Source of the DNA: JAHIKV01 sp965195225
GTDB lineage: Bacteria > Planctomycetota > Planctomycetia > Pirellulales > Thermoguttaceae
Reading direction: 5' to 3'
Assembly (NCBI GenBank): GCA_965195225.1
Contig: CBDAFL010000082.1
Coordinates: 30,222 to 94,221, forward strand
DNA: 64,000 nucleotides
Shown here: piece after piece, positions 18,580 to 25,705 of the stretch
Position numbering within the stretch: the first letter of the stretch is position 1
Layout of the letters: each line of letters starts with the position of its first letter
The notes under the pieces: model-generated
The model's input: the letters and a program-made list of their open reading frames with translations, nothing else
What the model was told of the DNA's origin: nothing
Databases searched by the model: none
Position numbers and translations under genes: made by a program

Positions 18580-19083
18580 TTAGTCGGACTGATCGGTTTG
18601 CACAGTGTCCCGCCGCCGGGTTCTTTCGGTGTAAATTACTGCCCCCATAAACGCCACTGCGAGTCCCAGGCCAATAGCGTCCGAGAGGCGGCTAAATTTT
18701 CTCTTGGAAATTTTTTTTGCGACCTTGACCGGCTCCGGTCGGGACTTGATCAGCAACGTGCCGTCTTGCCAAGGGCCGTTTTCCATGGCCCAGAACGGCG
18801 AGGGAAAAAGCCTGGCCTGAACGCGGTCGCCAGGACGGACTAAAGTCCATTGCGGGTCGGAACTAGGAAACAGGCATATCCGCTCGCCATCAAGGCGAAG
18901 CTTTACCAGGCGACCCTTGGGCATAACTGAATTACTCCGCCCTTTCGGCTGAATGGCCATCACGGTCCCATTGCAGACCGTGGCCCCCCGTAGGCCACAA
19001 AGACGATTGGAACCTACCAGGAGTACGGTGAAAACAAATAGAACGCCAGCACTTACGAGACTCCATAGGACAATGCGTTTCAT
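18580..19083 (-). CDS. Membrane protein, last gene of the synthetase-like operon
   Basis: 167 residues with an N-terminal hydrophobic segment (LVSAGVLFVFTVLLVG) and a second one near the C-terminus (IGLGLAVAFMGAVIY), ending in a basic/acidic tail. The central part shares the pattern SSDPQWTLVRPGDRVQARLF and W-x-x-GxWQDGTLL with the preceding gene, so the two are diverged paralogues. Both look like small beta-rich periplasmic domains tethered to the membrane. Function unknown. The Rhs promoter A begins 50 bp after its stop on the same strand. Confidence 0.65.
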   Translation of the reverse strand: MKRIVLWSLVSAGVLFVFTVLLVGSNRLCGLRGATVCNGTVMAIQPKGRSNSVMPKGRLVKLRLDGERICLFPSSDPQWTLVRPGDRVQARLFPSPFWAMENGPWQDGTLLIKSRPEPVKVAKKISKRKFSRLSDAIGLGLAVAFMGAVIYTERTRRRDTVQTDQSD

Positions 19084-19178
19084 GGCTCAATCTCCCTAAG
19101 GTTAAAGCTGCTATTACGTTTTGTGTTGTCGCCGCGTTCAGGCGAAGTTCCCGTGCGTTATATCCCCTTCAAGGCTTG

Positions 19179-19628
19179 TCATTTTCCCGCGGACGGCGCC
19201 TGCGGATCGGTCGCCAGCGGTGCTGCCGCATCTTGTTTGATGGGCGGGGCGTCCGTAGCGCCATCTTGCGGTTTCGGAGGAGGTGTAATTTGCGACAGTA
19301 TGGTGCCGTTCTGCCATTGGCCTACCCGGCTGGACCAAAGCGGAGCGGGATAAAGGCGGACCCGGACCCATTCCTTAGGCCGGATCATGACCCATTTTTG
19401 ATCCGAACTGGCGAAGATGTGGACCTCGCCGGTTGTACCGTGCAATTCAACCAGGAAGGATTTCGTGATCTTTTGTTTTTCGGTTTCCAACGGGCGGATA
19501 TGGGTCACTTGCCCCTCGAATAGTTGAGACTGTGCTAGACCGTACATTCGCCCCGGTCCCAACAGAATCGCCGCCGACACGCCTGCGGCCAGCGAGCAAA
19601 ATGCCGACCATTTTACAAAACTTTTCAT
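19179..19628 (-). CDS. Membrane-anchored protein, paralogue of the 18580-19083 product
   Basis: 149 residues: an N-terminal signal-anchor (AFCSLAAGVSAAILLG), then a domain with SSDQKWVMIRPKEWVRVRLY and SSRVGQWQNGTIL matching its downstream neighbour. The C-terminal tail is Pro/Ala-rich and lacks the second membrane segment of the paralogue. It overlaps the end of the upstream coiled-coil gene by 4 bp, indicating translational coupling in the operon. No known family recognised. Confidence 0.65.
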   Translation of the reverse strand: MKSFVKWSAFCSLAAGVSAAILLGPGRMYGLAQSQLFEGQVTHIRPLETEKQKITKSFLVELHGTTGEVHIFASSDQKWVMIRPKEWVRVRLYPAPLWSSRVGQWQNGTILSQITPPPKPQDGATDAPPIKQDAAAPLATDPQAPSAGK

Positions 19629-20188
19629 TTGTTCACCTTTTCGTCAACCGGTTCGTGGTCTATAACGATTTCGTCTTGCTGTATCTCATCCGAGGCGCGT
19701 ACTTGAGCGCGATCCGCCTCGGCCGCTTCCATTGGCGGCAGACAGCGGGCAATTCCGTGGTGTTGAAGGGATTGTGGCATGGACCGCAAGGTCCGTTCTG
19801 CTTCCACGGCCGCCTGCAACTCCAGAATCGCCGCCTGGGCCTGTTGGTAGCAGTCCACCGTGGGATCGTTGAGCGTCTTGTAGAACAGATCCTGTAGCAT
19901 CAGCGTACGGTACTGCTGACGCAGGCCCGTCAGATGCTCCGACATTGTACGCTCCGACTCACTGAGCCGCTTGAGGTTTTCCTGGCACCACATTCGGGCT
20001 TCTTCGTCAAGGTTGTCTGATTGGTACTCATGTTCCAGCGCAAACCGCTGGTAAACGATACGGTTGAGGTTCTCGGTGGCTTCCCGCATCGTTCGCCGGG
20101 CTTTTTCCCGCGGCTCCTCCTCCAGAAACATGTTGCGAAGGGCCGCAAACAGCGTCTTCGCGCGACGATAGATTTGTGCCTTTTTCAT
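19625..20188 (-). CDS. Coiled-coil protein
   Basis: 187 residues from ATG 20188 (GGAG about 11 bp upstream; an in-frame GTG at 20200 is an alternative). No signal peptide is seen. Long charged helices with heptad-like spacing (EEPREKARRTMREATENLNR, MSEHLTGLRQQYRTLML) dominate, and the C-terminal 25 residues are acidic. Similar in style to the next gene upstream, suggesting cytoplasmic partners that assemble together. Function unknown. Confidence 0.6.
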   Translation of the reverse strand: MKKAQIYRRAKTLFAALRNMFLEEEPREKARRTMREATENLNRIVYQRFALEHEYQSDNLDEEARMWCQENLKRLSESERTMSEHLTGLRQQYRTLMLQDLFYKTLNDPTVDCYQQAQAAILELQAAVEAERTLRSMPQSLQHHGIARCLPPMEAAEADRAQVRASDEIQQDEIVIDHEPVDEKVNK

Positions 20189-20243
20189 CGGATTTGTCAC
20201 TCCGCGATTGGGTAAAGCGGGTCGATATGCATTCTGGGATCGG

Positions 20244-20798
20244 CTACTTCGCCGGAAGCAGCTTTCGAGTTCTCAGGCGGTTGGCTTCCAGGTGCCCGTC
20301 GAGTTGTTCGCTCAAGGCGTAGGCCTCCGCGCGGGTCTTCTTAATATGGTGGGCAATGTCGGAGCCGTCACTGGTCTTGCTGTTGCCCAGCATCTTCACC
20401 ACCGACCGCTGCCCCTTGTTCATCCGCGTCATTTGGATGGCCGTGTCCAATTGGCCGAGGAGCTGGGGCAACGACTCCTTGTAAGTCTCGATCACTTCCG
20501 CAGCCTTGTTTTCCAAGTCCTCGATCTCCTTGAGCCGGGCGGTAAACTGCCTCTGCTCCGTCTCCAGGAGCACTTTGGCCTGGGGATCTTCCGACGCGGC
20601 GCTTAAGGCAATTTCGATCTCCGCCAGCCGCTCGATGATTTCGTTCTTGCCAGCCCGGCAGTATCCTGCCTGATAGTGAAGATCCTCCAGGTGATCGAAG
20701 GCCTCGCGCCGCAAGTTGGTCAGGTGCCACACCGGCGCCATGTGGAAGACGAGGTCGCCGGTGGTCCGCTTGACGCGGTTGATGATACTTTTGATCAT
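20244..20798 (-). CDS. Coiled-coil protein
   Basis: 184 residues beginning MIKSIINRVKRTTGD, preceded by GAGGAG. It is almost wholly alpha-helical and highly charged, with helices around residues 40-115 (ERLAEIEIALSAASEDPQAK, RLKEIEDLENKAAEVIETYK) and a basic C-terminus. The overall style is loosely like PspA/IM30 membrane-remodelling proteins, but I see no diagnostic motif. Its gene is separated by 1 bp from the upstream two-helix membrane protein gene, so the two are probably co-translated and may act together at the membrane. Confidence 0.6.
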   Translation of the reverse strand: MIKSIINRVKRTTGDLVFHMAPVWHLTNLRREAFDHLEDLHYQAGYCRAGKNEIIERLAEIEIALSAASEDPQAKVLLETEQRQFTARLKEIEDLENKAAEVIETYKESLPQLLGQLDTAIQMTRMNKGQRSVVKMLGNSKTSDGSDIAHHIKKTRAEAYALSEQLDGHLEANRLRTRKLLPAK

Positions 20799-20799
20799 T

Positions 20800-21225
20800 T
20801 CACAATACTCCTCTTGAGATGTAGCCGATCACCATCAGCGCCATGATGACCTGGGTGACGGCCAAGGCCGTAGTCCAACGGTAACGTTTGAGCCAGACGA
20901 CACACGCGTCGGCGCAGCGATCACTTAAATGTTCATGATGGTGCTCGCCGAGCTTGTCCAGGAACCAGGCGGTAAACCGTTCCAGGTATGGTTCCACGAT
21001 ATGCCCCACGATGGTATTTTGAGGGCCCGAGAGGGCGTGTTCTCGCCCCTTTTGCAATAACCCACGGCTCTGACTCTTGATATCAGTCAAGACAACGTCT
21101 CCCAACCCCCTGATGGACAAGGCAGCAACTATTCGAGCCAACGAGGGCAAGAGCCAATAGATCGCCAAACTCAGCAGGAAGGAGGTCACGCTATAAGCCA
21201 GGGTGCGGATAGCCCAGTCGTGCAT
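20800..21225 (-). CDS. Two-helix membrane protein
   Basis: 141 residues. An N-terminal membrane segment (TSFLLSLAIYWLLPSLA), a ~75-residue hydrophilic middle with a His cluster (GEHHHEHLSDRC), and a C-terminal membrane segment (TTALAVTQVIMALMVIGYI). No family recognised. The arrangement with two coiled-coil proteins immediately downstream suggests a membrane-associated complex. Confidence 0.6.
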   Translation of the reverse strand: MHDWAIRTLAYSVTSFLLSLAIYWLLPSLARIVAALSIRGLGDVVLTDIKSQSRGLLQKGREHALSGPQNTIVGHIVEPYLERFTAWFLDKLGEHHHEHLSDRCADACVVWLKRYRWTTALAVTQVIMALMVIGYISRGVL

Positions 21226-21273
21226 TGCCGTCTCTCCAATCTTTTATGCGCGTCGCCAACTTGGCGCCAATGG

Positions 21274-21966
21274 TTACGGGTCGGTCCAATTTTCTGATTG
21301 GTGGTGCGGACAAAGTGCTGGGTTTTGCCCCGTGTCCGTTGCCACCCAACTTACGCTTTCCGGAAATGACTCGGTATCAGAATAATGAAAGGCGATATTT
21401 TGCGGCGTGTCGTTGTTGTGACACCAGAAAGTGACGGTTATCCAGTTATCCTTAACCTTGATTTGGAAACGAGAGGAAGGCAATCGACTCTCTCCCGTCC
21501 TGCACATCGTGTCATTGAAATGATATATCAACGGCTCGTTTGGATTGATGATCCATTGGTCGTAGGCTTTGCCGCCACGATCAAAATAAACGGATTGGAC
21601 AAAGTGATGCCCCCACGGTCCATTTTGATCCTTTATGCCACCTTCTAGCGATTTGGGATTTACCGGGCCGCTGACTTCATAATAGGTCCGGTCGCCATCA
21701 ACCCACTTCCTTAGCATTGCCTTGCCGGGCATCTCCCCTTTGCTGCTCCGCCATGGGATCGAGATGACCTGTTTGTCTTCCGGCGTGAAATCGCCGGTGG
21801 CGGTCATATTGCCGGCAATCACATTGGCCACCGAGTCCGTCGCTGCGGCCGAGAACGTTAGCGGTTGCCATAAGGTTCGGCCCATTAGACCTATCATGCT
21901 GGGGACAAACAGCGCGCCGCCCAAAACGACCGTCGCCAGAATTGCATTGAACTTTTTGATCTTCAT
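21274..21966 (-). CDS. Exported protein of unknown function
   Basis: 230 residues from ATG 21966, which overlaps the stop of the upstream gene (TTATGA), indicating coupling. The longer open frame to 22380 is a shadow of that upstream gene. An N-terminal signal or anchor is followed by a predicted beta-rich domain rich in aromatic residues. Phrases such as WVDGDRTYYEVSGPVNPKSL and SVYFDRGGKAYDQWIINPN parallel SKGRIYFQVRGPESPDADGF and EAVYSAGASRKVEQYTRDRA in the upstream product, so the two genes are probably ancient paralogues. Function unknown. Confidence 0.6.
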   Translation of the reverse strand: MKIKKFNAILATVVLGGALFVPSMIGLMGRTLWQPLTFSAAATDSVANVIAGNMTATGDFTPEDKQVISIPWRSSKGEMPGKAMLRKWVDGDRTYYEVSGPVNPKSLEGGIKDQNGPWGHHFVQSVYFDRGGKAYDQWIINPNEPLIYHFNDTMCRTGESRLPSSRFQIKVKDNWITVTFWCHNNDTPQNIAFHYSDTESFPESVSWVATDTGQNPALCPHHQSENWTDP

Positions 21967-22574
21967 AACTGAGTCCTCGACTCTTCTTGCCCGTCTTGTG
22001 TCGATGCCGGAAAACAAAAGGATATCGTCCCAATCTGGTCTTCTTCCCGGTAGCGGAAGAGCAGGCTCTCGGGCAGCTCCCGTTCGAGAGTCCAGAGGGT
22101 AAGCTTCACGTGGCCGGCTTCGCGGCGGATACGGTACCGTTCGCGCGACACGGCGCTGTAGGCGGTGGTCTGGCCGTTCAACTGCCAGAGTATCCTGGCT
22201 CGGTCGCGGGTATATTGCTCGACCTTGCGACTGGCACCTGCCGAATAAACGGCCTCGCAAAAGACAAACCCGTCTGCGTCGGGCGACTCGGGGCCACGCA
22301 CCTGGAAATAAATGCGGCCCTTGCTCCGCCAACTGTTGGCGGTCACGCGGCCCATGACCGCTCCCTCGTGAGACTCGCACTCCAATGGCAGGCGGTCCCC
22401 GGCGGGCACCCAGGCGTTTTCCCGTTGGGCCAGCAATTCGTCGGCCGCCGCATTGGTGAGATCGGGCCAGTGCCGCTGGATCCGTTCTCTGATATTCCGA
22501 CTAATCATGACGATTCCTATCCCTAGTGCTGAAAACAACAGCAACGTCAACACTGTCTTGCCGCGAACTTTCAC
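21963..22574 (-). CDS. Membrane-anchored protein, probable paralogue of the next gene
   Basis: 203 residues from GTG 22574, chosen because GGAG lies 5 bp upstream and the codon follows the previous stop (22585) by 10 bp; the longer frame to 22637 would overlap that gene. N-terminal membrane anchor (VLTLLLFSALGIGIVMI), then a soluble domain with RIYFQVRGPESPDADG, ILWQLNGQTTAYSAVSRERY and HVKLTLWTLERELPE. Shares a domain pattern with the 21274-21966 product. Unknown function; the context suggests a periplasmic pair. Confidence 0.6.
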   Translation of the reverse strand: MKVRGKTVLTLLLFSALGIGIVMISRNIRERIQRHWPDLTNAAADELLAQRENAWVPAGDRLPLECESHEGAVMGRVTANSWRSKGRIYFQVRGPESPDADGFVFCEAVYSAGASRKVEQYTRDRARILWQLNGQTTAYSAVSRERYRIRREAGHVKLTLWTLERELPESLLFRYREEDQIGTISFCFPASTQDGQEESRTQL

Positions 22575-22584
22575 GTCAACTCCA

Positions 22585-23400
22585 TCAAACGACTGGTACG
22601 CCGTGCGGATCAATCTCGAAATGCGGAGCATCGGCAAATCGCGCGAAAAACCGCGACCGTCCCATCTTGTCTTTTGGGTCGCAAGTGTTCACCCATGGTT
22701 CGTCCAGCAACCACCGTAGGGCGGTCGTCCGATCCGGCGGCGGACCGGACTCGCCATTCAGGCGGATGCCTCGTCCAACCAACACGCAAAACAACTCCTC
22801 TACCGACATGTGCGAAAGCACTTGTTGGATCGCGTACGCTCCGTAGTGCGACCCAATCTTCTCGCCGCTACGTCGGCGAACGAACGGAATGTAGTCCAAG
22901 GCGGGAGTTTCCACGCCTAGTTTCTCGTAACACTCCTCATGGACTTCTTTGTGTACTTTGAGATCGTCCCCACGGATGATGTGCGTAATGCCCAGATGCG
23001 CGTCCAGAGCGGCGTTGCGCAGGAAATAGCTGGCTGACAATCTCTTCTCGGGACGCCACTTCTCCAGGACTATTGATTTTAGCCGCGTATCCGATTGCGC
23101 GTCGCCAAGATACGCTTCTTCATTCCAGACGGTGCGGTCCGGCGGGACGCCCAGTTGCTCCATGTCGCGGACGATGTCTTCACCCACCCCTTTTACTCCT
23201 TCGAGAGAGCGCCCCATGCAAATCATATTGATCTCGTCCACGACGAGCACCAGTTCCACCGCTCGGCCGTGCTGTTCGAGGGCCTCGCCGATGGCTTGCA
23301 TGACAAACAGCAGCCAGGCATGGCCCACGTGCAGCCCTACGCTTGGGGTCGGCATGAACTTGAAACGCACCGTCGGCAACGCTGCATCGGTTCGAGGCAT
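22585..23400 (-). CDS. Stand-alone Glu/Gln-tRNA-synthetase-like catalytic domain
   Basis: 271 residues with the class I aminoacyl-tRNA synthetase Rossmann core of the GluRS/GlnRS type. RFKFMPTPSVGLHVGHAWLL near residue 12 is the HIGH signature (here HVGH). THIIRGDDLKVHKEVH near residue 140 matches the GluRS segment TH-V-RG-ED. RRRSGEKIGSHYG near residue 180 sits where KMSKS belongs. Full GluRS is about 470 residues and GluQ-RS about 300, so the anticodon-binding domain is absent. It may activate an amino acid and transfer it to something other than normal tRNA, or modify tRNA. First gene of an eight-gene minus-strand operon with membrane and coiled-coil proteins, transcribed from promoter F. 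The match to the superfamily is good; the substrate is unknown. Confidence 0.7.
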   Translation of the reverse strand: MPRTDAALPTVRFKFMPTPSVGLHVGHAWLLFVMQAIGEALEQHGRAVELVLVVDEINMICMGRSLEGVKGVGEDIVRDMEQLGVPPDRTVWNEEAYLGDAQSDTRLKSIVLEKWRPEKRLSASYFLRNAALDAHLGITHIIRGDDLKVHKEVHEECYEKLGVETPALDYIPFVRRRSGEKIGSHYGAYAIQQVLSHMSVEELFCVLVGRGIRLNGESGPPPDRTTALRWLLDEPWVNTCDPKDKMGRSRFFARFADAPHFEIDPHGVPVV

Positions 23401-23503
23401 AGTCCGATCCTATCTTGGGAAACGGTCTCGTTGGTTGATGGCCGTCTGCACGGACCATCGTCACGGCAACGACCGGCCACGCGGATTTTGCGAGACGCCA
23501 TCC

Positions 23504-23550
23504 ATGCTACAGATCGAAAACACAAATGCAATGGAAGTTTTTGGGCCAAC
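23504..23550 (-). promoter_or_regulatory. Promoter F of the synthetase-like operon
   Basis: Minus strand: GTTGGCCCAAAA (23550-23539), TTGCAT (23531-23526), a 16-bp spacer and TAGCAT (23509-23504), about 100 bp upstream of the synthetase-like gene. The upstream element and its purine-rich left flank match promoter A. Confidence 0.6.
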
Positions 23551-23609
23551 TTTTTTTCGCCCGGGTCGGCTTGCCGCTCTATTTCTTGTTGAGCGGCGCC
23601 GCATACAAA

Positions 23610-23655
23610 TTGGCCTAAAAACTGATATTGAAGATCGCTCCGACCGAAGTAGAAT
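23610..23655 (+). promoter_or_regulatory. Promoter E, divergent to F
   Basis: TTGGCCTAAAA (23610-23620), TTGAAG (23628-23633), a 16-bp spacer and TAGAAT (23650-23655), about 80 bp before the next plus-strand gene. Same architecture as the other GGCCCAAAA promoters. Confidence 0.6.
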
Positions 23656-23737
23656 CGACCGGACAAGTCGGCGCGATTCAAAGGCGCCGGCCCGAGCTTC
23701 GTGTCTGCTTCACAAAAAAACATTCAGGAGCCATCCA

Positions 23738-24475
23738 ATGAAACTCTTGCACGGCGTGCTGAATTCCGAAATCCATGTGGGCAATGGAATCGACTTTGCG
23801 ATCCACGCCTCTTCTAATGCGGACGTGACCACGCCAGATAGCATACGGACCTATTGCACGGAAAATCGCTGTGAAGGGATGCCGCCGGTGATGACCTCCC
23901 CTTACTCGCTCGCAGACCACATCCGCGCCACGATTCGGCCCGGCGTACGGGCAATGGTGGGCAACGCCGGCTGCGAGCTTACTTTCCGCCATATTGTGTC
24001 CAGTGGCCGGAGAAACGTGCATTACATGCTCCGCTGGGCCGAAGCCGCCTACGAACTGCTGGGTGCCCAGTTGGTGCTGGCCCCCATGGACTTTGATTTG
24101 ATTGATGACGTGAAAACCGGCGGGCGGTTGTTGGCCTGGGCGGCCGAACGCCGCGTGCCGCTAGCGGTCTTCTGCGGATTCCGCTTCCTCTTTCCCGAAG
24201 ACGCTTTTCCGCACATTCGCGAGTTCTGCAAGCGGATCCCAATGCGAGTGCCGGGAAACCCCTATCGTTTTCCCTATCGAGAGGTCTCCGAGGCGATCCG
24301 GCGCAGCAGGGCGGAGGTATGGGCCGGAGCCGGTTTTTCGGAAGGCTTGGCGGCTGGGGTTCTCGACAAAGCCGAAACATTCGGTCTGGCAGCCGTGTTT
24401 ACCACTCAGAAGGCTTGGGACTGTTGGACGCGCTCAAAGGCCGAGGACTCCGCCGGCTGCAAAGACCATGAATGA
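23738..24475 (+). CDS. Protein of unknown function, divergent to synthetase-like operon
   Basis: 245 residues from ATG 23738, supported by CAGGAG seven bases upstream and by promoter E. The longer open frame from 23132 is antisense to the synthetase-like gene and is a shadow. No signal peptide. Mixed alpha/beta composition with motifs MVGNAGCELTFRHIV, RRNVHYMLRWAEAAYELLGA, PLAVFCGFRFLFPEDAFPHI and AEVWAGAGFSEGLAAGV. No family recognised. It shares a bidirectional promoter region with the operon, suggesting related roles. Confidence 0.6.
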   Translation: MKLLHGVLNSEIHVGNGIDFAIHASSNADVTTPDSIRTYCTENRCEGMPPVMTSPYSLADHIRATIRPGVRAMVGNAGCELTFRHIVSSGRRNVHYMLRWAEAAYELLGAQLVLAPMDFDLIDDVKTGGRLLAWAAERRVPLAVFCGFRFLFPEDAFPHIREFCKRIPMRVPGNPYRFPYREVSEAIRRSRAEVWAGAGFSEGLAAGVLDKAETFGLAAVFTTQKAWDCWTRSKAEDSAGCKDHE

Positions 24476-24482
24476 ATAAGGG

Positions 24483-24529
24483 CTGGCCTGAAAACTTACG
24501 TGGAAAACGTGGACGCCGGATTGTATCCT
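24483..24529 (+). promoter_or_regulatory. Promoter G (GGCCTGAAAAC type)
   Basis: CTGGCCTGAAAAC (24483-24495), TGGAAA (24501-24506), a 17-bp spacer and TATCCT (24524-24529), just before the 55-codon ORF. A weaker version of the shared promoter. Confidence 0.4.
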
Positions 24530-24552
24530 GTCCCGTCATTGGAGCACGGTGT

Positions 24553-24720
24553 ATGACGCAAGGTAATTCGCAAAAGCTGGTTCGGTTGCAGCAAGTCTGG
24601 AAGGAACTGCTCGAAGAAGTGCTGAAACACGACTTCTACGGCGTCGCCACCGTGGAACTCAAGGTCCAGGACGGAACAATTCAAGCCGTCTGTCGCAAAG
24701 TGGAAAGAGTTGAGAAGTGA
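24553..24720 (+). CDS. Small protein (55 aa), unknown
   Basis: ATG 24553 lies just after promoter G, so this start is preferred over the upstream 24472 frame opening. The product begins MTQGNSQKLVRLQQVWKEL and continues as a short helix-strand-strand chain (GVATVELKVQDGTIQAVCRK). Its layout resembles small DUF2292-type proteins (YezD-like, about 55 residues, with E-x-KVQDG-x-I), a family match from memory only. Same strand as, and 54 bp before, the glycosyltransferase gene. Confidence 0.5.
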   Translation: MTQGNSQKLVRLQQVWKELLEEVLKHDFYGVATVELKVQDGTIQAVCRKVERVEK

Positions 24721-24774
24721 GCGAAGCGCATTGGCGGGTGTGACGAGAACCCCATCGCCGAACGGAGGTGTGCT

Positions 24775-25488
24775 GTGAATGCTGGAAAAGTCGTTTGCAT
24801 GACGTCCTACAACAGGCCGCAATACTTCCGAAGGGTTTTGGAAGCTCTGTCGCGATGTACAGGTGTCGAGAACTACGTCCTTGTCACCTGCATTGAGCCG
24901 GGAAATGAGGAAAACCGCGCCCTCGTCGAAGCGGTCGATTTTGCCGAGTGCAGGCCCATCTTCAATCGGAGAAAACTCGGTTGCACTGCCAACACGCACC
25001 AAGCCTTCAGCAAAGGTTTTCAGTTGGCCGACTTCGTCATCCTGGTTGAGGACGACGTGCTCCTTGCGCGAGACGCGATCACGTATCTTGAGTTTTGCCG
25101 AGGGCGTTACATTGACGACCAGAATGTACTATCGGTTGCCGCCTATAACCGCTCTAAAAGCTGCGATCCTGAGTCATATCATGAGATATGTCGACGCCAG
25201 TGTTTCACACCTTGGGCCATTGGTTTCTGGAGAGAGCGTTGGCAGTTGATTGCTCCCGGTTGGCTGCGCGAACGACGCGTCAGTTGGGATGTGCGGCTCA
25301 CCCACGAGTTCTGCCAAAAGCGCGAGCTACAAGCAATCTATCCCCGACTATCACGTGCACAGAACATTGGCGCTGAGGGAGGCACCTATTGTCCGGGTGC
25401 CGAGTGGCACCGCCAGAACCAACATGTGCCCTTATGGACCGAAGACATCGACATGCCGCGTGGGGAATTTTGGGAGAGAGAGTCGTAA
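24775..25488 (+). CDS. Glycosyltransferase, GT2/GNT-I-like
   Basis: 237 residues from GTG 24775 with CGGAGG seven bases upstream. The GT-A fold is recognisable: VCMTSYNRPQYFRRVLEAL at the N-terminus, GCTANTHQAFSKGF in the middle and VILVEDDVLLARDAI around residue 95, whose EDD is the metal/nucleotide-sugar binding site. No membrane segment. It transfers a sugar from an NDP donor to an unknown acceptor. The next gene is another sugar transferase, so a small glycan-building set is likely. Confidence 0.75.
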   Translation: MNAGKVVCMTSYNRPQYFRRVLEALSRCTGVENYVLVTCIEPGNEENRALVEAVDFAECRPIFNRRKLGCTANTHQAFSKGFQLADFVILVEDDVLLARDAITYLEFCRGRYIDDQNVLSVAAYNRSKSCDPESYHEICRRQCFTPWAIGFWRERWQLIAPGWLRERRVSWDVRLTHEFCQKRELQAIYPRLSRAQNIGAEGGTYCPGAEWHRQNQHVPLWTEDIDMPRGEFWERES

Positions 25489-25562
25489 TGATGCAAGCCG
25501 GTTTCTGACGACGAGGAGCAGGTTGCTTTCGTCCCATCGGCACCTCAGATCACGGAAACAGC

Positions 25563-25697
25563 GGGTGGCCCCAGACAACTGTGGACACGATCATACTCAA
25601 AATAGTGGACAGTAAACCATGCATACAACCGATGTCACATATCCACAAGCCTCTGTTTCTGGAAGTGATTCCGGCGGCGGGCCACTTTTTCAGCAAG
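25563..25697 (+). promoter_or_regulatory. Degenerate copy of the promoter/leader module
   Basis: GGTGGCCCCAGAC (25564-25576) is followed by a weak -35 and TAGTGG (25603-25608). ATATCCACAAGCC and GGAAGTGATTCCGGCGGCGG, then a broken T-run, end at about 25690, 16 bp before the ATG. The 3' half aligns with the leader at 34046-34127 before the paralogous gene; the first hairpin is lost. Confidence 0.45.
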
Positions 25698-25705
25698 GAA
25701 CTCCG

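Noticed and set aside
21967..22380. N-terminal extension of the 21274-21966 gene
   Set aside because: The extra 138 codons are a shadow of the overlapping gene; the ATG at 21966 overlaps the upstream stop and gives a proper signal anchor.
23132..23737. 202-codon upstream extension of the 23738 gene
   Set aside because: It is antisense to the synthetase-like gene and crosses both divergent promoters.
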